A DNA stretch of 64,000 nucleotides from Trichoplusia ni (lineage: Eukaryota; Arthropoda; Insecta; Lepidoptera; Noctuidae): positions 1,426,001 to 1,490,000 of the forward strand of contig NC_039491.1 in assembly GCF_003590095.1 (NCBI RefSeq). The letters are read 5' to 3'. Positions 23,892 through 33,481 of this stretch are shown here, one piece after another. How positions within the stretch are numbered: position 1 is the stretch's first letter; each line of letters begins with the position of its first letter. The notes beneath the pieces were generated by a model, which was given only the letters and a program-made list of their open reading frames with translations, was not told the DNA's origin and made no database searches. The position numbers were made by a program, and so were the translations under genes.

Positions 23892-24100
23892 GGTATGAGC
23901 TTACTCATGTTGCGGCTATCTCGTAGCGTCCCTGCCTGGGATCGCGGTAGCTTGAATTGCGTTCCCGTGATCTCAGGTACAAGGGAAAGGTGAAGCCCCG
24001 GTGGTTTTAGCCGGTAGGAGTCCGGCGCACCTCTCCGTCTTCCCCAGGGCGGAGAAATTCCATGAGGATTTCCCCGGGAAAAAAAAGGTATGAGCTTACT
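23892..24100 (+). repeat. 14-bp target-site duplication pair around the GC-rich retroposon
   Basis: ggtatgagcttact occurs at both edges, 23892-23905 and 24087-24100, with no mismatch. The absence of decay suggests a fairly young insertion. Confidence 0.85.
23906..24086 (+). mobile_element. GC-rich 181-bp retroposed fragment with A8 tail
   Basis: The element is bounded by an exact 14-bp duplication, ggtatgagcttact, at 23892-23905 and 24087-24100, and ends in eight A residues. Together these show target-primed insertion of an RNA copy. It is far more GC-rich than its surroundings and ends ...gatttccccggg-A8. I recall similar 3' ends in lepidopteran LINEs, so it is probably a 5'-truncated LINE 3' UTR or a SINE using one. 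No coding sequence remains and the family is not identified. Confidence 0.8.
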
Positions 24101-24334
24101 AGATTCATCAAAATAAATTTAGGTCTTTGGGCATAAATGGGTAAAAGGCATCTAAAATTTTGCCTTAAATATCACAACACTTCGTATTTTTTTATCTTAA
24201 TATTAATAGGTATGGACTAAGAGGCTATCTGCCTTTATACGTAAGTTAGTAAGAGTGTAGTCTCCTATAAACACAACAGCCTGTCTAGACAAGCAACGTT
24301 TGTACAAGCGAATTGCTTAATGTATTGAAAAAGC

Positions 24335-24395
24335 TAGTCAAGTGCGATTTGGACTCACGATACTAACAGTTCCATGTATGTAGGCTTAAGTTAAA
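24335..24395 (-). repeat. 3'-end fragment of the caccaggctgtatctc family
   Basis: gtcaagtgcgatttggactcac on the plus strand is a diverged reverse complement of the family's gactcgcacttg signature. Confidence 0.45.
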
Positions 24396-24951
24396 CTAAA
24401 TTTGAACAAAACAGATTACAAAAACACTAAAATTGCAACAAATTTGATTTGTGACAGCTTGGCTTAAATCATTTTTTTTTTTAATTTGATGTTATCGTGC
24501 CAAAATTTGAAAACTAACACGGCTGCCGTTTCAATCATCTGTTATAGATGTTTGAGGACACTGATGATGAAGATGATGATGATGTTAAGCTAAAACTCTG
24601 TAGGAAATATAACTGGTGATAGTCTTCCTTGTAATATGGGTTTTATTCTTAAAAAGCACCTTTTGCTGCGATCGTAACGTAAACGTAAAAGCAGCCATCT
24701 TATAAGAGCTGTTAAGGGATGTCATTATTCATTCAATTACGTCAGATCCGTGTATCTCGTAAACTTTTTTCCCTCCAAAATGAAACTGGAGTGATTTAGT
24801 TGATGTAATGACTTGTTATTTTTTAACTTGTGTCTTGGTAAAAGCAAACTAATCTAAAAAAAGTATTAAGATCTTTTCGAGAACTTATTTTGGCATCAAA
24901 TTACTTAAAAGACGATTTAAACGAATCTCATTATACACTTACATTTGTACT

Positions 24952-25305
24952 TAATTGGCCCAGCCTTTTGGCAAATATGTTGGGGTCGGCTACCAGTCTA
25001 ACCGGTTTCAGCTAAGTACCAGTGTTTTACAAGGAGCGACTGCCTATCTGACCTCCTCAACCCAGTTACCTGGGCGATACCCCTTGGTTAGACTGGCTGT
25101 CAGACTTTTCAAGCTTCTGACTACCTGTAACGACTTTCAAAGATGTAGGAATAACAGCCGGGACCCACAATTTAACGTGCCTTCCGAAACACGGAGGAAC
25201 TCGCTATGACACAGATGGTCACCCATCTACGGACCAACCGCGTCAAGCATAGCTTAACCTGTGAGCGTTTCACTTATGCGGTTATAGCTTAGCCACGAGC
25301 TCCTC
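24952..25305 (-). mobile_element. 5S rRNA-derived SINE, 354 bp
   Basis: An exact 14-bp duplication, cttacatttgtact, flanks it (24938-24951 and 25306-25319). On the minus strand the head resembles 5S rRNA: gttaagc, then gacgcggtt, then gatgggtgacc (antisense of 25217-25227), in the same order and spacing as the internal promoter boxes of 5S genes. The body and tail follow, ending in the ccaacatatttgcc region. Transcription by RNA polymerase III and LINE-driven insertion are inferred from the class. It carries no protein; an 84-codon frame on the plus strand is incidental. Two shorter relatives lie at 28401 and 57085. Confidence 0.8.
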
Positions 25306-25319
25306 CTTACATTTGTACT

Positions 25320-26794
25320 GTCAAGCAATATACAAAGCTTGTAAACCTAGAAGTAAATCACATTAAATTTGAAAGATTTGATAAACCGACCGACATATAG
25401 GCAAAAAGACAGAAAAAATATTGATTCAAGAAAAACTGATAGCTATTCAAAATCTACAACAGTATTATATTGCTGATTATATTAGTTCTTCATAAGAAAG
25501 TTTATTGGTTGGATTGAATACGCTAATCTCTTTAAATTAATTTATGGGAGTTTTAGTCTACATGTACCAGTGTAAAATATCAAAAATGACTAGTATAAAC
25601 CCTTGAACATCAGTAAATTCGTTATAATAATCTATTACAAGTCAAGCACCTCCCTGTAACTTCATTAAGATGCTAGCCTACACACTAATGCATGTAATAT
25701 ATTCTACAAATACAGTCGTACTTGTAATTATGCAGAATAGCCTCAATGGGCCATCAAATATAGGCGCTAGTGCGTATAATGACATACATACATAATTTCC
25801 AATGTGTATTCCGGGTAATAACCAGTCTTATGACTGAAATACTGACATCCCAATCTGTTCTGAGCTTATGTCGGACTTATACTGGCTTTTAATTTTTCAA
25901 TTTCAGTGTAGAGACAGAGACACGTTAAATCAAAGTAGTAAACCAAATTAGATTTATTATTAGTTGTTCTATTGATTTTCTAATTGTGTTATAGTCCCGA
26001 AGTTAAGGAAGATAATTATTACAGCAGATACATATTTTTTTTTATTTGTAACCAAGTTCAATTTTCAAACCATATTTTATTATTATGAAAGCTAGCAACT
26101 AAATTCTCTTTCATGGAAAAACCAATTATTTATTTAAGCTAAAATGTTTTTGTGTGCCTTTATTAATGCATTAGATAAACATTCAAAACATCTCAATATT
26201 TCGCATTGACAAACAGTATTTTCATAGATTTAAAATTTAAATTAAATTTTCACTCGTAATACAAAAAAAAACAACAGAGATGTAGATAAACATAACACCT
26301 GTAAACTCAACGATCAACTTCTGCCCATAATTCATAATAATATATTTCAAAAGTTTCATATTTCGTTTGTCGTTAAGACTACGGAATTCTTCAAGTTCCC
26401 TTCTAAAATAACAATATTACTGTCACGCAATTTGTCGCCCAGTCAGTTTGATAAATGGACAAATAAAATACGAGTTACAATGCTTGGGGACTCATACTTG
26501 GCAGCTGACAGCGTTGTAACTCAATCACTGGAGTATAAATCAAACAAACGGTGGATCTTGCTTTGTTTTATAGCAGATTTTGTTTCACTTCTTGGTTAAA
26601 AAGGGTATTATTTTACTGTTTGATTTGTTCCTGAGATATAAATTACGTTGTATATTTTACTTATTTATCTTTTGTGAAGGTTGACGAACATTTGATGTTT
26701 AGACTACAGATTTGTTTGAATTTCTTGAGTTTCAATGTCAATGTATTTGACTGAGAAAACAATGATTGCTTTTGCTTGTTTTTCAGATAACATA
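25320..26794. other. Non-coding; no gene recognised
   Basis: AT-rich sequence with no supported feature. Confidence 0.45.
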
Positions 26795-27058
26795 CGCAAA
26801 GTGTCAAACGGAACCTTATTACTAAAGATCCGCTGTCAGTCCGTCTAACACCAGGCTGTATCGCTTGAACCGAAAGTAATATCTAGACGGTATCAATATT
26901 TACAAATGTTGTATTTGTGATGCCGCTAGAGTAAAAAGTAACAAAAACTAAATATTGAAGTCAAGTAAATTTCTTACGGTCATAAATTTAATGGGTGACC
27001 AATATCTTTTGCAAATTTATAATTATTTTTCAAGCATTTGTGTTCGGACTCTGTTAGG
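26795..27058 (+). repeat. Copy 5 of the caccaggctgtatctc family
   Basis: One of the best copies: ggaaccttattactaaagatccgctgtcagtccgtc-like opening, caccaggctgtatcgc, then a gccgctagagtaaaaagtaac body, aatgggtgacc, and a gttcggactctg end. Confidence 0.7.
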
Positions 27059-27539
27059 AGTATGATTTGCACTTCACTGGTTTTTCAAATAATGTAAAAA
27101 GTAATTATTTATTTCTGCACAGATATAGTGTGAAAATATTAAATAAACATCTATTTCCTTTACTAAAAACAAATTACATTTATATTGATCGTAAAATGAT
27201 TTTCGGTTGCGTTTATAAATCACTAACATTATTTATTAAAAACTGCAGCAATATTCAAGCATCAAAAAGTTGAATATTGACTCCATAAACATAAACTATA
27301 GGACTTTTTCGGAAGCTTTACAATAGTCCCTTTGTGCCTTACTCCCGGAATGTGAATCGAAATTCAATAAAATCTAAATTCCGCCGAATTTCGGGTTGAA
27401 TATCGCACTATTCGATTCCGCTTTTTTAAAATTGGTTCCAATTGACGCCTAGAGGTACTTTTTAAATCTCAAATGCACAGTCTTTTGGAGTGGTTTTTGA
27501 GTCTAACAAATAACATAGACGCATATAGTATTTAGGGTA

Positions 27540-27808
27540 TTTATATATATTTATTTATTTATATATATATTACATATGTATTTAGGTTAATGTTAGTAAT
27601 TATTTTTAGTTATAGCTTCTTTCTTTTTTGTTTTTTTACACACTATCTGCATCTCTTCTTATTCTAACTCTCCCATAACGGGCCTGCTGGAAGAAATTTC
27701 TGTTGAAATAAGCTGTGCCTATGTACTATGTGTTCTATCTTTCTTCTTTTCTGTACTCTGTGTGTGTATCTGTGTACATGAACTATTAAATAAATAAATA
27801 AATAAATG
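27540..27808 (+). mobile_element. Probable LINE 3' UTR relic with AAAT-repeat tail
   Basis: A block with gggcctgctggaagaaatttc and several tgtact-rich phrases ends in ttaaataaataaataaataaat. The gctggaagaaat phrase and AAAT tail resemble 3' ends of insect CR1- or Jockey-type LINEs. No coding part or target duplication was found. Confidence 0.4.
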
Positions 27809-28400
27809 ACTGGGCACTACTTACTATTACTATTTTTCTTTGACAGATAAACGTTTAAATCGACACTTTTATTGACATTTACAATTTTATGACAAAATAA
27901 AATCCTTCTAGTATAAGTTGAAAGCGTAACAAACGAACTTACATAATCATGAATAATATTAGTAAGGATAATTTTACAAAATACCAGCTGCAACTTTTAA
28001 TACAAGTTATGTTTTTCATTGTTTTATTCGCTCGCGGAAAAACAATGTAAATGCAATCTATTAAGGTCAGTTTGTTTGTTTGTTTATCCTCTAGGGTAAT
28101 TCTCTCTTCTCCCCTTATTAACAACTTCAATTTGCTTGCAAACATCTTGTATACATTTTACTCTGATAGAAAACTTAATTTATATGTTTTTAAAGAAATG
28201 TATAAACGCGGTACGCGTTTCTGAAATGAATGAAATAAGACAATTTTTTTCACTTCTCTTTAAGTATAAATTAGTACAAATAGGTATAAGTTAAAATAAA
28301 TATTAATACATAATTGTATTTGAAACTTATACTAGTGTATAGTTACTATAGTTAGTATCATTTAACAAATTTATGATTATACCATACACTGCTGAACCTC

Positions 28401-28528
28401 GAGTTGGGGGTTGAGGAGGTCAGATAGGCAGTCGCTTCTTGTAAAAAAGTGTTATTTAGCTGAATCCGGTTAGACTGGAAGCCAACCCCAACATAGTTGG
28501 GAAAAAGCTAGAACGATGAGGATTACAG
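28401..28528 (+). mobile_element. 5'-truncated 5S-type SINE
   Basis: ggttgaggaggtcagatagg, gcagtcgcttcttgtaa, ccggttagactgg and aaccccaacatagttggg match the tail half of the SINE at 24952-25305 in the opposite orientation. The 5S-like head is missing. No clear target duplication. Confidence 0.7.
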
Positions 28529-28652
28529 GAGAAAATCCGGCCCTGGACGATAACGAATTACGACAGTGTATAATAATAAGAAAAAACTATCTAATATTTG
28601 TTTTTTTCATAAATAGAACATCATAATAATCTTCAAATAGCTATAAAGTAAA

Positions 28653-28673
28653 CAAAAAAAAAAAAAAAAAAAA
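28653..28673 (+). repeat. A-rich run of about 20 A
   Basis: Homopolymer just upstream of the truncated LINE. It may be the tail of an earlier insertion into which or beside which the LINE landed. Confidence 0.6.
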
Positions 28674-28709
28674 CATACAATAAATATTAAAGCAAAAATT
28701 CTTTGTATT

Positions 28710-31244
28710 ATGCCATCTGTCATATATAGGCCACCATCTCAAAATGTAGATACTTTTTTAAACTCGCTTAGTATAATCTTAGAACAGCTTTCGTCTTATA
28801 ATAATATCATACTTTTAGGCGACATAAACATAAACATTGTTTCTGGGAAAATTAACACTCATGCACATAACTACCTCAATATCTGTACATTCCATGGACT
28901 ATGGCCAGCTCATGATTACCCTACACACCAAAGTGGTTCATGCTTAGATCACATATTTATAAAGTCTAAATTACCATCAAAAACTTATATTACGAATTCA
29001 TCGCTTACTGACCACCAAGCAATATTACTAACATTACAAACCTCGTTACCTAGAAAAAACTGCATGCGTAGCATAACAAAATTAAACATGACGACACTTG
29101 AAAACGACATACGCGACTTAAATCTTGACCGCGTTTACAGTTCTAGTGATCCAAATATTAGTTTGCAGTATTTTGTTGGTTCATTACAAACTTTAATTAG
29201 TAATAATACCTCTAAGAAAATGATACCTAGAAAATACAGCAATATTAAGCCGTGGATTACGCCTGGCCTTGTCCGTTGCATTAGACATAGGGATAAACTT
29301 CACCAAAAGCTAAAACTTGCACCTGATAACGAGATGCTTTCCATTACTTACAAACGCTACAGGAATTTCTGTAATAACCTATTGAAAAAAATAAAAACCC
29401 AATATGACAAAGTTCAAATACAAAAAGCCGGCAAAAACAGTAAGCTGATATGGAAAGTTGTTAAAAGTAACACTTTCAGATCTAAGAAATCAGACTCTGC
29501 TCTAGAACTTTTAGCAACAGATGTAACTCCAATACTAGCGGCAAATAAAGTGAACAATTATTTTGTCAATTTGGGTAAAGATTTAGCTGAAAATTATTCC
29601 CGAAATTCTTGTCCACAAACTACACATATGTCGCCTAATACCTTATATTCGTTTGTGTTATTAGATACGGACGTTAAAGAGGTTGTTAGTATTATAGATG
29701 GTTTAAAAGACTCTTGTGCCGTTGGATGGGATAACATCCCAAATAGCGTACTAAAAAGATTCAAGCACATAATTGCACCTCCACTAACTTACATATTTAA
29801 CTTATGTTTATCGAACGGTATATTTCCTAATCTGCTTAAAAAGGCCTTAGTAACCCCAGTTTTTAAAGCCGGAGACAAAAACAATATTACCAATTATAGA
29901 CCAATTGCAGTTCTATCAGGAATTTCTAAGATTTTGGAGAAAATAATTAACGTTAGGCTTATTAAATATCTTGAGAGCAATAATTTGCTTTCGGATCGCC
30001 AATTTGGCTTTAGATCAAAAAGATCAACTAACCAAGCGGTGCATCAGCTAACTAACTATGTATGTACAAGTCTAGATAAAGGTATGTACACAATGGGGAT
30101 CTTCTTAGACCTTGCCAAGGCATTTGACACCATTGCTTGCTCTCTGTTATTGTATAAACTGGAAAAAATTGGTATAAGAGGAACACAGCTCAAATTATTC
30201 TCGGACTATCTTAATAACCGTGAGCAGTGCGTAAAAATTGGTCAATATAGAAGTGCGGGACTAAACAGCAGTAGTTACGGAATCCCCCAGGGTAGTATAT
30301 TGGGACCTACTTTATTCCTAGTTTACATAAACGACCTGTGCAATTTGTCTCTGCAAAATGGTGTCATTATATCGTATGCTGATGATACAGCTCTTGTGTT
30401 CTCAGGCAAGTCTAAGGATGAGGTCTATCAAAATGCCCAAAATGGTTTTAATGTAGTGTCTAACTGGCTTAACAATAATATTCTAACATTAAATTCAAGT
30501 AAAACAAATTACATGTTATTTTCAATGAGAAATAGTAATAAGTCGACTACTAACCTAAATATTTATGCGCATAAGTGTAATACGAGCGCGTCCGCGGCGA
30601 CTGCATGCGCTTGCCCTACATTAGTAAAAACTGACAATACTAAATATCTAGGTGTCACTATTGACAGTCGCCTTAATTTCCGTAAACATATTGATTCATT
30701 ATGCACCAGAGTACGTAAATTAATCTATATCTTTAAACACTTACGCAACATTGCAGACTTTAATCTAATTCGCCAGGTGTATATGGCTTTGTGCCAATCC
30801 ATTCTTACCTACTGCATAGGCTCATGGGGTGGTGCATCTAAATCTATTATCTTGCCCCTAGAACGTGCTCAAACAGCAATCCTAAAGGTCGCCACCTTTC
30901 GTCCTTTCAGGTTTCCTACTCACCAGTTATACAGGGAATGCAAAGTACTTACAGTACGCCAGTTATTTATTCTACATATAGTACGACTCCAGCATACTGA
31001 AATTGGTTTCAGCCCGGTACCTTCCGGCAAGAGAAGAAAGGATTTAGTTTGCACTAACCCACAAACGCAACATGCTTTTACTAACAGATTTTATTTATTT
31101 CAAGGACCCTATTTATATAACAAGTTTAACAGGCTACTTAAGTTATATAATGTAAGCTTAAATAGGTGTAATAGAATGGTAACAGAATACTTACAGTCCC
31201 TCAATTACTCAGATACGGAAAAATTGCTAGAAATATTACAATAA
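28710..31244 (+). CDS. LINE ORF2, endonuclease (partial) / reverse transcriptase
   Basis: The frame is 844 residues without a stop. Residues 1-105 are the C-terminal half of an apurinic-type endonuclease: YRPPS near 7, LLGDINI near 36, CLDHIF near 78, LTDH near 98. The reverse transcriptase follows: TPVFKAGDKNNITNYRPIAV near 380, LDLAKAFD (first catalytic aspartate) near 465, YGIPQGSILGP at 523 and YADD at 556. A long C-terminal region with HLR and conserved tryptophan/glycine (GSWGG) is typical of CR1/Jockey-group elements. The first Met is not the native start, because the upstream part of the endonuclease with its first catalytic residues is lost. The enzyme is thus RT-intact but nuclease-deficient. 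Clade assignment within the group is uncertain. Confidence 0.9.
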   Translation: MPSVIYRPPSQNVDTFLNSLSIILEQLSSYNNIILLGDININIVSGKINTHAHNYLNICTFHGLWPAHDYPTHQSGSCLDHIFIKSKLPSKTYITNSSLTDHQAILLTLQTSLPRKNCMRSITKLNMTTLENDIRDLNLDRVYSSSDPNISLQYFVGSLQTLISNNTSKKMIPRKYSNIKPWITPGLVRCIRHRDKLHQKLKLAPDNEMLSITYKRYRNFCNNLLKKIKTQYDKVQIQKAGKNSKLIWKVVKSNTFRSKKSDSALELLATDVTPILAANKVNNYFVNLGKDLAENYSRNSCPQTTHMSPNTLYSFVLLDTDVKEVVSIIDGLKDSCAVGWDNIPNSVLKRFKHIIAPPLTYIFNLCLSNGIFPNLLKKALVTPVFKAGDKNNITNYRPIAVLSGISKILEKIINVRLIKYLESNNLLSDRQFGFRSKRSTNQAVHQLTNYVCTSLDKGMYTMGIFLDLAKAFDTIACSLLLYKLEKIGIRGTQLKLFSDYLNNREQCVKIGQYRSAGLNSSSYGIPQGSILGPTLFLVYINDLCNLSLQNGVIISYADDTALVFSGKSKDEVYQNAQNGFNVVSNWLNNNILTLNSSKTNYMLFSMRNSNKSTTNLNIYAHKCNTSASAATACACPTLVKTDNTKYLGVTIDSRLNFRKHIDSLCTRVRKLIYIFKHLRNIADFNLIRQVYMALCQSILTYCIGSWGGASKSIILPLERAQTAILKVATFRPFRFPTHQLYRECKVLTVRQLFILHIVRLQHTEIGFSPVPSGKRRKDLVCTNPQTQHAFTNRFYLFQGPYLYNKFNRLLKLYNVSLNRCNRMVTEYLQSLNYSDTEKLLEILQ

Positions 31245-31388
31245 ACTGTTTAGCTTAGAAATTATAATAATAAGTACAGGTAATGTAATTAAATAATTCA
31301 GGACAGCTTGTCCTGCTTAGTCTTTTATAATACAATTAAGTGATAGAATTACATTAAAATATCCATCAATCATTTTTCTGCACTGATA

Positions 31389-31425
31389 ACCCGAAACACA
31401 GGTTTAAAACAAACCTAGTTCGGGT
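31389..31425 (+). ncRNA. 3' UTR hairpin of the LINE
   Basis: A 7-bp stem (acccgaa with ttcgggt) and a 6-bp upper stem (aggttt with aaacct) close a 5-base loop. LINE reverse transcriptases often recognise 3' UTR structure; a recognition role here is inference. Confidence 0.45.
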
Positions 31426-31841
31426 GTCCCTATATTATCTTTAGACCATCCTTCTCGTATATTATTATGTTTTGGTGTAGATTAACTCAACTCCTATGAT
31501 TGGGAATGACTATTAAGATATTTTTACTGGTTTTACATCCGAGTCATTTGTATTCGTACATGTATTTAAGTAATGTGAACTATGTTTTTAATAAATATAT
31601 TTTTAATTTAATTTTTAATATAGTACCAGTCAATGCCGTCGCTACCTTCGGATGTCATATCCATTTCATCACGTATCTATTTCAGCGTGACTATGAAACA
31701 TAGCTGAACAAATTGGGTTTCACTTGTCAACTGTATGTGAAGCTCGGTCCTTTGCTATAGGAGTAGGAAAATGTGTTTGTTGTTGGTACGTACATTGAAT
31801 ATAGCAATGTGCATTTTAAGTCATGGTAATACCAGAATGTA

Positions 31842-32150
31842 TATCCCACTGCTGGGCACAGGCCTGTTCCCGTAAAGGGCAGGGTTCAATGCTAAACCCT
31901 GCCCTTTACGGGAATCACCACGCTAGCTGACTGCGGGTTGGCGATTTCACATTGCAATATTTGGAATGAAAGTTTTCTCACGATGTTTTCCTTCACCGTT
32001 TATCTGCGGTGTCTTATAATAATTAAAAAACTACATATACTTAACTTTGGAAAAGACACATTGGTACTTTGCTTGTGTTAGGATCGAACCTGCACCTCAT
32101 GCATAAGAATCCATGTATAAAACCGCGAGGCCACCACGACATAATGATTT
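31842..32150 (-). mobile_element. tRNA-type SINE family B, with 20-bp hairpin in tail
   Basis: On the minus strand the head carries a B-box-like aggttcgatcc (antisense of ggatcgaacct near 32093), then gaaggaaaacatcgtgag, the phrase gaaatcgccaacccgcagtc, and a tail ending cctgtgcccagcagtggga. That last phrase resembles the RTE 3' end at 56575-56593. The hairpin at 31867-31914 lies between body and tail. Related copies are at 39318, 59400 and 13630. Confidence 0.65.
31867..31914. repeat. Perfect 20-bp inverted repeat with 8-base loop
   Basis: Arms 31867-31886 and 31895-31914 are exact reverse complements around caatgcta. The arms include cgtaaagggcaggg. Other copies of the SINE have a simple single block at this position. 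Confidence 0.85.
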
Positions 32151-33216
32151 TACTTTTCTAAATAAGCAATCGACACAAATCAAAGGCAAGAATTAGCGCT
32201 CCTTAAAAGTTTAATGAACTACGTACCTATTTGCTAATCGGCCAAAGAGGTTTATACTCGCAAGAGGAAATCAGCTAATAGAATATGATAGTATAACACA
32301 ACTTACACAACACACTCAAAATGATAACACATCATAATATGTTACTTTTTTAAATTACAAGGGGTTACCACCCTGTCAGAAGCAACACGCGTTACGTCAC
32401 TCAGAGGTTTCTGACGAGCTCGCCCCAGGGAAATAGTTAGAAGCAAAATAAGCACTTTACTGCATTCATAACACAATAAACTTATTTTGTTTGCGAAACA
32501 AACTCATTTCAATAGTACTTTATGTTAATATCTGTGTAGAATATAAAAGTTTGTGATTTACGGCCGTTTCTCTCTTTGTAAGGACTTTTCTTTTTCTTTT
32601 CTTTTAGCGACAAAAGGGAATTTTGTTTCAGTGGCACGTTGTATTTGATTAGACAGAAAGATAAATTACACATTGGATTAAGCTGACCGCTGGATATAAG
32701 GGATTAATGACGTCACTTAGTAAATAGTATCTCTTGTCGAACATTAATGCAGGCGGAACTTTGTCAGCACATTAAAAATGCAAGAGAACAAGCCCATAAA
32801 TACGAGTAACACGTTACATGAATTCTCTTAATTTTGATTCCTTATTTGTATTTTTACCATAGTTGCAGTATTGGTGATGAGTTCAGAATTAAGAAGAGAG
32901 AAGTTTAATAAGCCCAATCTTGATGATGGTCATTTCAGATTCAGTTTTTATGGACACGTGGCTTCTCTAAAAATATACGAAGGATTTTTTTACACTCTCC
33001 TTCTTGTTAACAATGCAGATGCTTATATTAATCTTTTTTTCAAGAAGAGCTAGTAACGTACTAAGACTATTAATAGATAAACTAATAATGATAGTATTCA
33101 AGAAACAAATAATTTTAAAACGTGGTGAAGATTATGACTGCCCTAACTTGTTTCGGATAGTAACATACTAATTAGATTAATATTGTACGGAAAAGATCAC
33201 TTAAACTTATTAAAAA
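32151..33216. other. Non-coding; no gene recognised
   Basis: It contains one tgacgtca octamer at 32708-32715. A 60-codon frame near 32871 has no recognisable domain. Confidence 0.45.
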
Positions 33217-33481
33217 CTAGCTGTTGCCCGCGACTTCGTCCCCGTGGGTAGAAGAGATAAGTTATGATTTACATATACCTGCCCTGTCTTTTTTTACATT
33301 TTCCATTGTATCTTCGCTCCTATTAGTCGCAGCGTGATGATTTATAGCCTAAAGCGTTCCTCGTTGAATGGTCTTTTCAACACACAAAGATTTTTTCAAT
33401 TTGGACCAGTTGTTCCTGAGATTAGCGCGTTCAAACAAACAAACTCTTCAGCTTTATATATTAGTAAGTATAGAGTATAGA
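33217..33481 (-). mobile_element. Non-autonomous Helitron-type element
   Basis: On the minus strand it begins tctatactc at 33481 and ends gggcaacagctag at 33217, inserted between A and T with no target duplication. TC start, CTAG end and A/T insertion are the Helitron hallmarks. The body shares attagcgcgttcaaacaaac and ttcgctcctattagtcgcag (plus-strand wording) with the element at 39569-39809. It has no coding capacity; a Rep/helicase would have to come from elsewhere. Confidence 0.7.

Larger units (their letters stand above)
28690..31620 (+). mobile_element. 5'-truncated non-LTR retrotransposon (CR1/Jockey-like LINE)
   Basis: It holds a long ORF2-type frame and a 3' UTR ending in A/T-rich taaatatatttttaattt near 31620. 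ORF1 and the first half of the endonuclease are missing, as expected from incomplete reverse transcription. The 3' UTR includes a two-part hairpin at 31389-31425 and a small one at 31301-31313. The 3' limit is approximate and I could not find a target duplication. Confidence 0.8.

Noticed and set aside
24955..25209. 84-codon frame MAQPFGKYVG...
   Set aside because: It is the antisense of the 5S-type SINE, as shown by the flanking target duplications.
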